A stretch of 64,000 nt of DNA from an uncultured Bacteroides sp. GTDB lineage: Bacteria > Bacteroidota > Bacteroidia > Bacteroidales > Bacteroidaceae. The stretch is taken from positions 1-64,000 of the forward strand of contig CASDXG010000099.1 in the NCBI GenBank assembly GCA_949285025.1, given 5' to 3'. Under the pieces are notes generated by a model that was not told the DNA's origin, ran no database searches, and saw only the letters and a list, made by a program, of their open reading frames with translations. The position numbers and the translations under genes are program-made. Every line of letters begins with the position of its first letter. The first letter of the stretch is position 1. Positions 17,857 to 26,030 of this stretch are shown piece after piece.

Positions 17857-18708
17857 ATGATTAGAATTGCCGTACAATCTAAAGGCCGTTTATTTGATGA
17901 CACCATGGCTTTATTCTCGGAAGCAGATATCAAACTATCCACTTCCAAACGTACTTTATTGACACAGTCGACAAATTTCCCGGTGGAAATCCTCTTCCTA
18001 CGAGACGATGACATTCCCCAATGCGTAGCAAGCGGGGTCGCAGATCTGGGTATTGTTGGAGAAAATGAATTTGTAGAACGCGCCGAAGATGCCGATATTA
18101 TCTACCGTTTGGGCTTTAGTAAATGCAGACTATCGCTTGCCCTTCATAAAGACATTCCCTATAACGGTCCGGAATGGTTCAACGGCAAGAAAATAGCAAC
18201 CTCGTATCCACACATTTTACAAAGCTATCTGGATAAAAACAACTTAAAATCTGAGATACATGTTATAACAGGTTCGGTAGAAATCGCTCCCGGAATCAAT
18301 TTGGCTGATGCCATATTCGATATCGTCAGTTCCGGTTCCACACTCATAAGCAATAATCTAAAAGAAGTGGAAGTCGTTATGAAAAGCGAAGCACTTCTCA
18401 TTGGGAACCGTAACATATCACCGGAGAAAAAAGAAATTCTGAACGAACTGCTCTTCCGCTTCGATGCCGTAAAAGCAGCCGAAGACAAGAAATACATCCT
18501 GATGAACGTACCAACCGACAAATTGCCGGAAATCATTGATGTACTTCCCGGTATTAAAAGCCCGACGATCATGCCACTCGCTACCGAAGGATGGAGCAGC
18601 GTACACACAGTTCTCGACCAGAAACGTTTTTGGGAAATCATCGGAAAATTAAAAGCTTTAGGCGCACAAGGTATTTTGGTACTTCCCATCGAAAAAATGA
18701 TTCTATAA
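17857..18708 (+). CDS. hisG: ATP phosphoribosyltransferase, long form
   Basis: The first enzyme of histidine synthesis, joining ATP and PRPP to give phosphoribosyl-ATP in the cytosol. At 283 residues it is the long form. The catalytic part starts MIRIAVQSKGRL and contains the PRPP-binding stretch NLADAIFDIVSSGSTL. The C-terminal ACT-like regulatory domain (about residues 210-283) lets histidine inhibit the enzyme and ends LGAQGILVLPIEKM. No HisZ is therefore needed. It is the first structural gene after the attenuator, and hisD follows 26 bp later. Confidence 0.96.
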   Translation: MIRIAVQSKGRLFDDTMALFSEADIKLSTSKRTLLTQSTNFPVEILFLRDDDIPQCVASGVADLGIVGENEFVERAEDADIIYRLGFSKCRLSLALHKDIPYNGPEWFNGKKIATSYPHILQSYLDKNNLKSEIHVITGSVEIAPGINLADAIFDIVSSGSTLISNNLKEVEVVMKSEALLIGNRNISPEKKEILNELLFRFDAVKAAEDKKYILMNVPTDKLPEIIDVLPGIKSPTIMPLATEGWSSVHTVLDQKRFWEIIGKLKALGAQGILVLPIEKMIL

Positions 18709-18734
18709 AACCGTCAAAAATAACCCGAAGAATT

Positions 18735-20021
18735 ATGAATATCATCCTCAATCCCGAACGAAAAGAATGGAATGAATTATTAAAACGTTCCGCATTAAAA
18801 ACCGACAGTATACAAGATTCTGTCTGCGAAATATTGGAACACATAAAAAAAGAAGGCGATAAAGCAGTGAAAGAGTATGAAGAAAAATTCGATAAAGCCC
18901 GTATTTCCTCACTCGCCGTATCGCAAGAAGAATTTGACAATGCAGAAAAAGAAGTAAGCGAAGAACTTAAAGAAGCTATCCATATCGCACTGAAAAATAT
19001 CACGACATTCCATGCTTCTCAGAAATTTGAAGGAAAAAAAATCACCACTTCTCCGGGAGTAACATGCTGGCAAAAAGCCGTTGCCATAGAAAAAGTAGGA
19101 TTGTATGTTCCGGGAGGTACAGCCCCTCTGTTCTCCACAGTGCTGATGCTTGCCACACCTGCCCGAATCGCAGGATGCAAAGAAATCATACTTTGCACTC
19201 CCCCAAACAAAGAGGGGAAAATACATCCGGCCATTCTGGATGCGGCAAAAGCAGCAGGGGTCAGCAAAATATGCCAGGCCGGAGGCGTACAAGCCCTTGG
19301 AGCTATGGCCTACGGGACAGAATCTATACCGAAAGTCTTCAAGATATTCGGTCCAGGGAATCAATATGTCACTGCAGCGAAACAGCAAGTTTCCCTACAC
19401 GATGTAGCCATAGATATGCCGGCCGGCCCGTCGGAAGTTGCAGTCCTTGCCGATGAAACCGCAAATCCTGCTTTTGTTGCTGCAGATTTACTGTCACAAG
19501 CCGAACATGGAATCGACAGTCAAGCTATATTAATTACCGTCTCAAAAAGTCTTTTAGAAGCGGTTTCAGAAGAAATAAAAAAGCAATTAGCCGTACTGCC
19601 GCGTAAAGAAATAGCAGAATGCTCACTGAAAAACAGCCGACTGATACTTGTCAATCAGATGAATGACGCTATCGACATGATTAACCAATACGCACCGGAA
19701 CACTTAATCATTGAGACAAAAGATTATTCCGCTGTGGCAGAGAAAATCATCAACGCGGGTTCTGTATTTTTAGGTTCCTATTCTCCTGAAAGTGCCGGCG
19801 ATTATGCCTCAGGCACAAACCATACGCTTCCCACCAATGGCTACGCAAAAGCATATAGCGGAATCTCGTTAGACAGCTTCATACGTAAAATAACATTCCA
19901 GGAAGTCACAAGAAAAGGTATCGAAAATATTGGAAATGCCATTAAGATCATGGCAGCAAATGAACATTTAGATGCCCACAAGAATGCCATATCCATACGG
20001 CTAAATTCAAAGAACAATTAA
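18735..20021 (+). CDS. hisD: Histidinol dehydrogenase
   Basis: A zinc enzyme of 428 residues that oxidises histidinol to histidine in two NAD-dependent steps. Conserved features are [15 protein letters not shown], the [13 protein letters not shown] motif, DMPAGPSEV, the catalytic pair in AEHGIDSQ and the C-terminal [11 protein letters not shown] zinc-binding stretch. I placed the start at the ATG at 18735 (MNIILNP). An upstream extension in the same frame overlaps hisG and looks like a shadow. It sits between hisG and hisC in one operon. Confidence 0.96.
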   Translation: MNIILNPERKEWNELLKRSALKTDSIQDSVCEILEHIKKEGDKAVKEYEEKFDKARISSLAVSQEEFDNAEKEVSEELKEAIHIALKNITTFHASQKFEGKKITTSPGVTCWQKAVAIEKVGLYVPGGTAPLFSTVLMLATPARIAGCKEIILCTPPNKEGKIHPAILDAAKAAGVSKICQAGGVQALGAMAYGTESIPKVFKIFGPGNQYVTAAKQQVSLHDVAIDMPAGPSEVAVLADETANPAFVAADLLSQAEHGIDSQAILITVSKSLLEAVSEEIKKQLAVLPRKEIAECSLKNSRLILVNQMNDAIDMINQYAPEHLIIETKDYSAVAEKIINAGSVFLGSYSPESAGDYASGTNHTLPTNGYAKAYSGISLDSFIRKITFQEVTRKGIENIGNAIKIMAANEHLDAHKNAISIRLNSKNN

Positions 20022-20034
20022 AAAGAGTTTTCTC

Positions 20035-21099
20035 ATGAAACCATTAAATGAATTAATACGCCCTAACATAGAAGCATTAAAACCTTATTCTTCTGCCCGA
20101 GACGAATATAACGGTACCGAAGCTTCTATCTTTCTTGATGCAAATGAAAACCCATATAATACACCAAACAACCGCTATCCCGACCCTTTACAACGGGAAC
20201 TTAAGAAACTTATCGCCCCGATAAAACATGTCGACGTAGAACAAATCTTTTTAGGAAATGGCAGCGATGAAGCCATTGATTTAACTTTCCGGGCTTTCTG
20301 CCGACCGGGTATCGATAATGTTGTGGCAATTGACCCCACTTACGGTATGTATCAAGTATGCGCCGAAATTAATGATATTAATTACCGCAAGGTATTGCTT
20401 GACCAAAACTTTCAGTTCAAAGCAGAAGATATGCTGGCTGTTTCCGATGAAAATACCAAGCTCATGTTTTTATGCTCTCCCAACAACCCTACCGGAAACA
20501 ATCTGAAAAGAACGGAAATTATAGAATTACTCAACCGATTTCAAGGCGTTGTAGTAGTGGATGAAGCCTACGCCGATTTCTCGGATGAACCGTCTTTCCT
20601 GAAAGAACTTCACAATTATCCCAATCTGATTGTACTTCAAACCTTTTCCAAAGCCTGGGGATGTGCTGCCATCCGATTGGGTATGGCTTTTGCCTCACCG
20701 GAAATTATTCAGGTTTTCAACAAAATTAAATATCCATATAACGTAAACTTTCTGACACAACAAGAAGCTATCCGCATGATGCAAAAGCACTATGAAGTCC
20801 AGCAATGGATAACATCTCTTTTAAACGAAAGGAAACATCTTATAAAAGAATTCGGAAAACTTAAATGCTGTCGTCAGATTTACCCCACAGACGCCAATTT
20901 CTTTCTCACAAAAGTTTCCGATGCAAGAAAAATTTACGATTATCTTGTAAAACAGGGAATCATTGTCCGTAACCGAACCAACGTAACTCTTTGCAAAGAT
21001 TGTCTACGCATAACAATCGGTACCCGGCCGGAAAATGACACTCTGATAGAAACATTAAAAAAATATCCCGAAAACAAGGAAAATAAAGATTGCGCATGA
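20035..21099 (+). CDS. hisC: Histidinol-phosphate aminotransferase
   Basis: A PLP-dependent fold-type I aminotransferase of 354 residues that converts imidazole-acetol phosphate and glutamate to histidinol phosphate. It shows the N-terminal LDANENPY, the SPNNPTGN motif, [10 protein letters not shown] and the PLP lysine in [14 protein letters not shown]. It begins 13 bp after hisD. Its TGA stop overlaps the hisB ATG as ATGA, so translation is coupled. Confidence 0.96.
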   Translation: MKPLNELIRPNIEALKPYSSARDEYNGTEASIFLDANENPYNTPNNRYPDPLQRELKKLIAPIKHVDVEQIFLGNGSDEAIDLTFRAFCRPGIDNVVAIDPTYGMYQVCAEINDINYRKVLLDQNFQFKAEDMLAVSDENTKLMFLCSPNNPTGNNLKRTEIIELLNRFQGVVVVDEAYADFSDEPSFLKELHNYPNLIVLQTFSKAWGCAAIRLGMAFASPEIIQVFNKIKYPYNVNFLTQQEAIRMMQKHYEVQQWITSLLNERKHLIKEFGKLKCCRQIYPTDANFFLTKVSDARKIYDYLVKQGIIVRNRTNVTLCKDCLRITIGTRPENDTLIETLKKYPENKENKDCA

Positions 21100-22217
21100 A
21101 AAAAATACTTTTTATTGACCGTGACGGAACTTTAGTCATCGAACCTCCCACCGATTACCAACTTGATGCATTCGAAAAGCTGGAATTCTACCCCAAAGTA
21201 TTCCGGAATCTATATTTCATACGCAAGAATCTGGATTTCGAATTCGTCATGGTTACAAATCAGGACGGATTAGGGACACAATCTTTTCCTGAAAACACAT
21301 TCTGGCCGGTGCATAATATGATACTAAAAACATTCGAAAACGAAGGCATCACTTTCGACGATATACAAATAGACCGAAGTTTTCCCGAAGAAAACGCGCC
21401 GACACGCAAACCCGGTACAGGCATGCTTACCCGGTATTTGAATGGACAGACATACGATATCGCCGGAAGTTTTGTCATAGGAGACCGCCCTACAGATGTG
21501 GAACTTGCACGTAATTTAGGATGTAAAGCCATTTTATTACAGCCCGATAAAAGCTTGCTGAAAGAAAAGGACTTGGAAAATACCTGCGCCCTTGCCACCA
21601 CAGACTGGGACAAAATTGCAGAATTTCTTTTTGCAAGCGAACGCACGGCCGAAGTCCGACGCACAACAAAAGAAACAGACATTTACATCTGCATGAATCT
21701 TGACGGAAACGGAACATGCGACATATCTACAGGATTAGGCTTCTTCGACCACATGCTTGAACAAATAGGCAAGCATGGAGGCATAGACCTTACGATAAAA
21801 GTAAAAGGAGATCTCGAGGTAGACGAACATCATACAATAGAAGATACGGCCATAGCACTGGGGGAATGCCTATATAAAGCACTCGGCGACAAACGTGGAA
21901 TAGAACGTTATGGCTTCTGCCTTCCGATGGATGATTGCCTATGCCAGGTAAGCCTTGATTTCGGAGGACGGGCGTGGCTGGTATGGGATGCCGAATTTAA
22001 ACGAGAGAAAATCGGAGATATGCCTACGGAAATGTTCCTGCACTTTTTCAAATCATTGAGCGATTCCGCACGGATGAATTTGAATATCAAAGCAGAAGGC
22101 GGCAACGAGCATCACAAGATTGAGGGCATTTTCAAGGCTCTGGCACGAAGCATCAAAATGGCTGTCCGCAGAGATATTTATCACTTTGAAATACCATCCA
22201 GTAAAGGATGCATATAA
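21096..22217 (+). CDS. hisB: Bifunctional histidinol-phosphatase / imidazoleglycerol-phosphate dehydratase
   Basis: A fused enzyme of 373 residues. The N-terminal HAD phosphatase (about 1-165) has the nucleophile motif FIDRDGTL and [10 protein letters not shown]. The C-terminal IGP dehydratase (about 180-373) has the metal-binding [27 protein letters not shown] and the late EHHKIEG. It catalyses steps six and eight of the pathway. The ATG at 21096 overlaps the hisC stop. The operon ends here: hisH, hisA, hisF and hisI are absent from this window and must lie elsewhere. Confidence 0.96.
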   Translation: MKKILFIDRDGTLVIEPPTDYQLDAFEKLEFYPKVFRNLYFIRKNLDFEFVMVTNQDGLGTQSFPENTFWPVHNMILKTFENEGITFDDIQIDRSFPEENAPTRKPGTGMLTRYLNGQTYDIAGSFVIGDRPTDVELARNLGCKAILLQPDKSLLKEKDLENTCALATTDWDKIAEFLFASERTAEVRRTTKETDIYICMNLDGNGTCDISTGLGFFDHMLEQIGKHGGIDLTIKVKGDLEVDEHHTIEDTAIALGECLYKALGDKRGIERYGFCLPMDDCLCQVSLDFGGRAWLVWDAEFKREKIGDMPTEMFLHFFKSLSDSARMNLNIKAEGGNEHHKIEGIFKALARSIKMAVRRDIYHFEIPSSKGCI

Positions 22218-22323
22218 AGCAAAGAAAACATCAGCATAAACTTCAGCAAACAACAAAATAAAACAAGAAAGACTTCGGCACGTTTTCCTGTTTTCTACAG
22301 CAAGAAAAAACGGTAATACTATC

Positions 22324-22360
22324 TGTAATTTGTATCATTACACATGTAATTCTGGTTACA
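22324..22360. promoter_or_regulatory. Two tandem TGTAA/TTACA dyads upstream of the TonB receptor
   Basis: TGTAAT, 7 nt, ATTACA (22324-22342) is followed by TGTAA, 6 nt, TTACA (22345-22360). The left half-sites are 21 bp apart, close to two helical turns. The second dyad covers the expected -33 region of the promoter with its -7 box at 22380. It looks like a pair of operator sites for a dimeric regulator, probably a repressor, whose identity I cannot read. Confidence 0.55.
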
Positions 22361-22379
22361 GCTGAAAGTCTTTGTTTTA

Positions 22380-22387
22380 TAACTTTG
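22380..22387 (+). promoter_or_regulatory. -7 element for the TonB-dependent receptor
   Basis: TAACTTTG matches TAnnTTTG, 28 nt before the ATG at 22416. The -33 position has no TTTG and is covered by a dyad, which fits a regulated promoter. Confidence 0.5.
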
Positions 22388-22415
22388 CATTCGAATTAAA
22401 TCATCTGAAATCTGA

Positions 22416-24308
22416 ATGAACAAATCTCTACCGCTTATGCTCTTTTTCTGCTTTGCAATAATGCAGAGCAAAGCATCTTCCGTCAACGAACCAACTGACA
22501 GTGTCACCAAAAACCTGCCCATCGATGAAATCGTTGTTACGGGCACACGCAACCAAACCGATATCAGACATCTCCCAATGACGGTATCTGTTATCAACAG
22601 AAAAAAAATAGAATTCCGAAATGACCCGTCACTGTTGCCTATACTTTCCGAACAAATTCCGGGACTGTTTATTACTTCACGCGGAATAAAGGGATATGGA
22701 GTATCAACCGGTGCGGCGGGAGGAATCAGTCTTCGCGGTATCGGAGGCGGAGCCGCAGCACAAATGCTGATACTGATTGACGGACATCCCCAATACATGG
22801 GACTTTTCGGACATCCCATTGCCGATGCTTATCAGTCGATGATGGCCGAACGGGTAGAAGTGCTTCGAGGTCCGGCATCGGTATTATACGGTTCCAATGC
22901 GATGGGAGGAGTAATAAACATCGTAACACGGCAACAGGAACATGATGGAAACACCACCGACATCCGAATCGGAGGCGGCTCATACGGAACTGTTGAGACA
23001 GAAGTCTCAAATAAATTCCGGGAAAAACGCTTTGAAAGTATCGTTTCCGGCTCTTATAACCGCACCGACGGTCATCGGGAGAATATGGGGTTTGAACAAT
23101 ATGGAGGATATGCAAAGCTGATATTTTCACCGACAGACCAATGGAAACTCAGAGGTGATGTCAATCTAACTCACTTTAATGCTTCAAATCCCGGCCTCAT
23201 AACCAATCCAATTCATGACAACGACTCACATATCACACGCGGAATGGCTTCTTTTGCCGCCGAGAACCATTACGACAAAACATCCGGAAGTTTGAGTCTT
23301 TATTACAATTGGGGACGGCATAAAATCAATGACGGCTACTATAACAATCAAAGTCCCAAAGATTATTTGTTCCGTTCAAAAGATTATATGGCGGGAATAT
23401 CCTGGTTTCAAAGCGCAGAACTTTTTACCGGGAACAGACTTACAGCCGGAATAGACTACATGCACTTCGGAGGAAAATCATGGAATGAAATCATTCTAAC
23501 CGGAGAGCATGAACCCGGGACAGACCGCCATATCAATGAAATTGCCGGATACATTGATTTCAGACAAAACATAAAAGACCTCATGACACTCGATATCGGT
23601 ATCCGCGTAGATCACCATTCACAAACAGGAACAGAAGCCATTCCACAAGGAGGTATCTCTTTTCAACTCCCCAAACAAGCCAAATTAAAGGCCATGATAA
23701 GCAAAGGATACCGCAATCCGACCATCAGAGAACTGTATATGTTCCCGCCTGCCAACGACGGACTAAGACCGGAAAGGTTGATGAACTATGAAATATCTTT
23801 CACACAAAGCCGAATGAATAACAGACTTAAATATGGAATAAATGTCTTTTACATTGACGGAGACAACATCATACAAACCGTCCCGGTAAATGGGAAAATG
23901 ATGAATGTAAACACAGGAAAGATAGAAAACTGGGGAACTGAAGGCGAACTTGCTTGCCAAATAACAAAAAATTGGCAAATTTCAACGAATTACAGTTGGC
24001 TAAACATGGAGCGTCCTGTAATCGGTTCTCCGGAACATAAACTCTTCGCAGGAGCAGATTTTTCAAAAGGGAAATGGGCTTTTTCTGCCGGATTACAATA
24101 CATTAAAGGACTTTACACTTCCGTAGAAGAAGGAAACATGAGAACAGAAGACTTCGTTCTCCTCAACATTCGCGGGAATTACCGCCTATGCAAATTCGCA
24201 AGCCTCTATATTAAAGGAGAAAATTTACTGGCTCAACGCTATGAAATAAATCTCGGTTATCCCATGCCCAAAGCAACATTTATGGGAGGAATTCACGTGC
24301 ATTTCTAA
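22416..24308 (+). CDS. TonB-dependent outer membrane receptor (BtuB/siderophore-like)
   Basis: A protein of 630 residues with a signal peptide (cleavage near KASS). A TonB-box-like DEIVVTGTR comes next, then a plug domain (about 45-155) containing SLRGIGGG and the typical ERVEVLRGPASVLYGSNAMGGVINI. A 22-strand barrel follows and ends with an aromatic residue (HVHF), as outer membrane proteins do. It lacks the N-terminal carboxypeptidase-like domain and the partner SusD of glycan transporters, so it probably imports an iron complex, a corrinoid or another metal ligand. No ABC transporter genes lie next to it. Upstream dyads suggest regulation by its ligand. Confidence 0.92.
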   Translation: MNKSLPLMLFFCFAIMQSKASSVNEPTDSVTKNLPIDEIVVTGTRNQTDIRHLPMTVSVINRKKIEFRNDPSLLPILSEQIPGLFITSRGIKGYGVSTGAAGGISLRGIGGGAAAQMLILIDGHPQYMGLFGHPIADAYQSMMAERVEVLRGPASVLYGSNAMGGVINIVTRQQEHDGNTTDIRIGGGSYGTVETEVSNKFREKRFESIVSGSYNRTDGHRENMGFEQYGGYAKLIFSPTDQWKLRGDVNLTHFNASNPGLITNPIHDNDSHITRGMASFAAENHYDKTSGSLSLYYNWGRHKINDGYYNNQSPKDYLFRSKDYMAGISWFQSAELFTGNRLTAGIDYMHFGGKSWNEIILTGEHEPGTDRHINEIAGYIDFRQNIKDLMTLDIGIRVDHHSQTGTEAIPQGGISFQLPKQAKLKAMISKGYRNPTIRELYMFPPANDGLRPERLMNYEISFTQSRMNNRLKYGINVFYIDGDNIIQTVPVNGKMMNVNTGKIENWGTEGELACQITKNWQISTNYSWLNMERPVIGSPEHKLFAGADFSKGKWAFSAGLQYIKGLYTSVEEGNMRTEDFVLLNIRGNYRLCKFASLYIKGENLLAQRYEINLGYPMPKATFMGGIHVHF

Positions 24309-24321
24309 ACCAACCATAAAT

Positions 24322-24364
24322 CAAAAAAGAAAAGCCGCCGGGAAAGAAATTCTTTCCCGACGGC
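24322..24364 (-). terminator. Intrinsic terminator of the DUF4301 gene
   Basis: A stem of about 14 bp (24334-24348 with 24351-24364) with one A/C mismatch. On the minus strand it is followed by TTTTCTTTTTT. It lies 27 bp past the DUF4301 stop. It may also slow plus-strand transcription from the receptor gene, but there the T-tract is missing. Confidence 0.8.
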
Positions 24365-24390
24365 TCCATATCATACAAAAGTAAAATTCC

Positions 24391-25911
24391 TTACTGATGC
24401 TGCTCGCGCAATAAATCATTCACCGTCTTTACCGGATTAAAGGTACTCAACGGAACTTCCACAAATATAGTATTCCAATCGCTCATTGAACCATTCCATA
24501 ATCCCGGAAGCTCCAACGCTTTCAAATCCTTTCCCCCTTTCGACTTATAAGAAATAAAGCCCGTCTCCTTATCGACAAACCGCGTCAAGTCAAATTTCTC
24601 GCCCTTATAATTACGTATGGCACAAACCAAATCTACCGGATTAAAGTGCGTACCTTTATCAAACATCGCTTTTTTCTCAGGATCCTTCATGTCTATTTGT
24701 GAACTTTCCAAGATTTGCAATGAAACTGTTCCGTCGGAATTATAAGCAAGGAAAGGACCTCCTCCCGGTTCTCCGACGTTTCTGACCATACCACATACAC
24801 GCATCGGACGATTTAGTTTCTTACGCAAATAAATCACAAGTTCGGCATCTTCCAGATACTTGATGTCTTCCTTACGGCAATGCAGTTTCTGCTGCACAAA
24901 ACGGATAATCTCTTCCAACTGCTCGTGGCTATAATGTCCCCCATCCAACAGCTCCAGATAATCGAAAGCCTGCCTCTGCAGCGAGACTAAGACACCGGCC
25001 AGTAATTTTTTATAAGCGACTGTATCATCTTTCAAACGGTCGGGTACCACATTATCTATATTTTTTATAAATACGATATCGGCATCTATGTCATTCAGAT
25101 TCTCAATCAAGGCACCATGACCTCCCGGCCGGAATAATAACCTTCCATTATCACGGAAAGGTTTATTCTCCATATCTACGGCAATCGTATCGGTACTTGG
25201 TTTCTGTTCTGAGAATGTCACGTCATATTCAACGCCATATTTTGCAGCATATATCCCGAGCTTTTCATCAATAAGCCGGCGGAAAAGTTCCCTATGCTCG
25301 GCAGAAACAGTAAAATGCACATGCACATCTCCCGAGTTCCCTGCAGCATAACGTGCGCCTTCTACCAAATGTTCCTCCACAGGCGTACGCACACCATCTT
25401 CATAACGATGAAACATCAACAACCCTTTCGGTAAAGCTCCGTAATTCAAGCCTTCCGCATCCAACAGCATCGCAACTACGGTTTTATACCGACCTTCCGC
25501 CATCAGTTCGTCGACAGTCTTTCCCTCATGACTTAAACAAGCCGAATTCAAATCTGGGAAAAAAGCAAAATCATGAACATGCGTAAAGAATTTCTTTTCA
25601 AAATCGGTCACCGGCTTCTCCGATTCACCGTTCAAAAACTCAAACAAGTTCTTAAACATCCGACTCGCAGCCCCCGATGCCGGAACAAACTTTACAATTT
25701 TCACATTTCCTTTCCTGTACGAATCCCATGCGGCAGAATATATTTCCTGCTCTTTTCTATCAAGAGCAACAATACCTCCATTCGCCACAGATGCAGCAGC
25801 AAATAATCGCAAAAAAGGAAAACCTTTCTCAAAACAAGCCAATTGCTCGCGTATTCTCTCTTCTGAAATTCCCTTTCGGGATAGTAAATCTCTATCTTCC
25901 TGTGTCAACAT
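24391..25911 (-). CDS. DUF4301 family protein, nucleotidyltransferase-like motifs
   Basis: A 506-residue cytosolic protein of the DUF4301 family, which I know mainly from Bacteroidota. No reaction is established to my knowledge. Two stretches recall the nucleotide-sugar pyrophosphorylase fold: an early VPASGAASRMFK, like a sugar-nucleotidyltransferase signature loop, and RPGGHGALIENLN followed by IVFIKNIDNV, like the PGGHGD and KNIDN region of UDP-sugar pyrophosphorylases. A GEPGGGPFLA loop is also glycine-rich. I infer nucleotidyl transfer to a phosphorylated sugar or similar substrate, without proof. The gene stands alone and diverges from relA. Confidence 0.85.
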   Translation of the reverse strand: MLTQEDRDLLSRKGISEERIREQLACFEKGFPFLRLFAAASVANGGIVALDRKEQEIYSAAWDSYRKGNVKIVKFVPASGAASRMFKNLFEFLNGESEKPVTDFEKKFFTHVHDFAFFPDLNSACLSHEGKTVDELMAEGRYKTVVAMLLDAEGLNYGALPKGLLMFHRYEDGVRTPVEEHLVEGARYAAGNSGDVHVHFTVSAEHRELFRRLIDEKLGIYAAKYGVEYDVTFSEQKPSTDTIAVDMENKPFRDNGRLLFRPGGHGALIENLNDIDADIVFIKNIDNVVPDRLKDDTVAYKKLLAGVLVSLQRQAFDYLELLDGGHYSHEQLEEIIRFVQQKLHCRKEDIKYLEDAELVIYLRKKLNRPMRVCGMVRNVGEPGGGPFLAYNSDGTVSLQILESSQIDMKDPEKKAMFDKGTHFNPVDLVCAIRNYKGEKFDLTRFVDKETGFISYKSKGGKDLKALELPGLWNGSMSDWNTIFVEVPLSTFNPVKTVNDLLREQHQ

Positions 25912-25948
25912 GATATGATGTTTTTAATGTTAATCCATTGTTTCCCCT

Positions 25949-25956
25949 CAAAAATA
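25949..25956 (-). promoter_or_regulatory. -7 element for the DUF4301 gene
   Basis: The minus strand reads TATTTTTG, 37 nt before the ATG at 25911. A TTTG at 25980-25983 is spaced 23 nt away, slightly long for a -33 box. Confidence 0.4.
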
Positions 25957-26030
25957 TTAAAAAAAAACAATAAGTACACCAAAAGCAATAGAAAAAACTA
26001 TCTTTACACTCAAAGCAAATACAAACAACA

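Noticed and set aside
18225..18689. Minus-strand frame of 154 codons inside hisG
   Set aside because: Antisense shadow. hisG is complete on the other strand, and the frame shows no motif or promoter.
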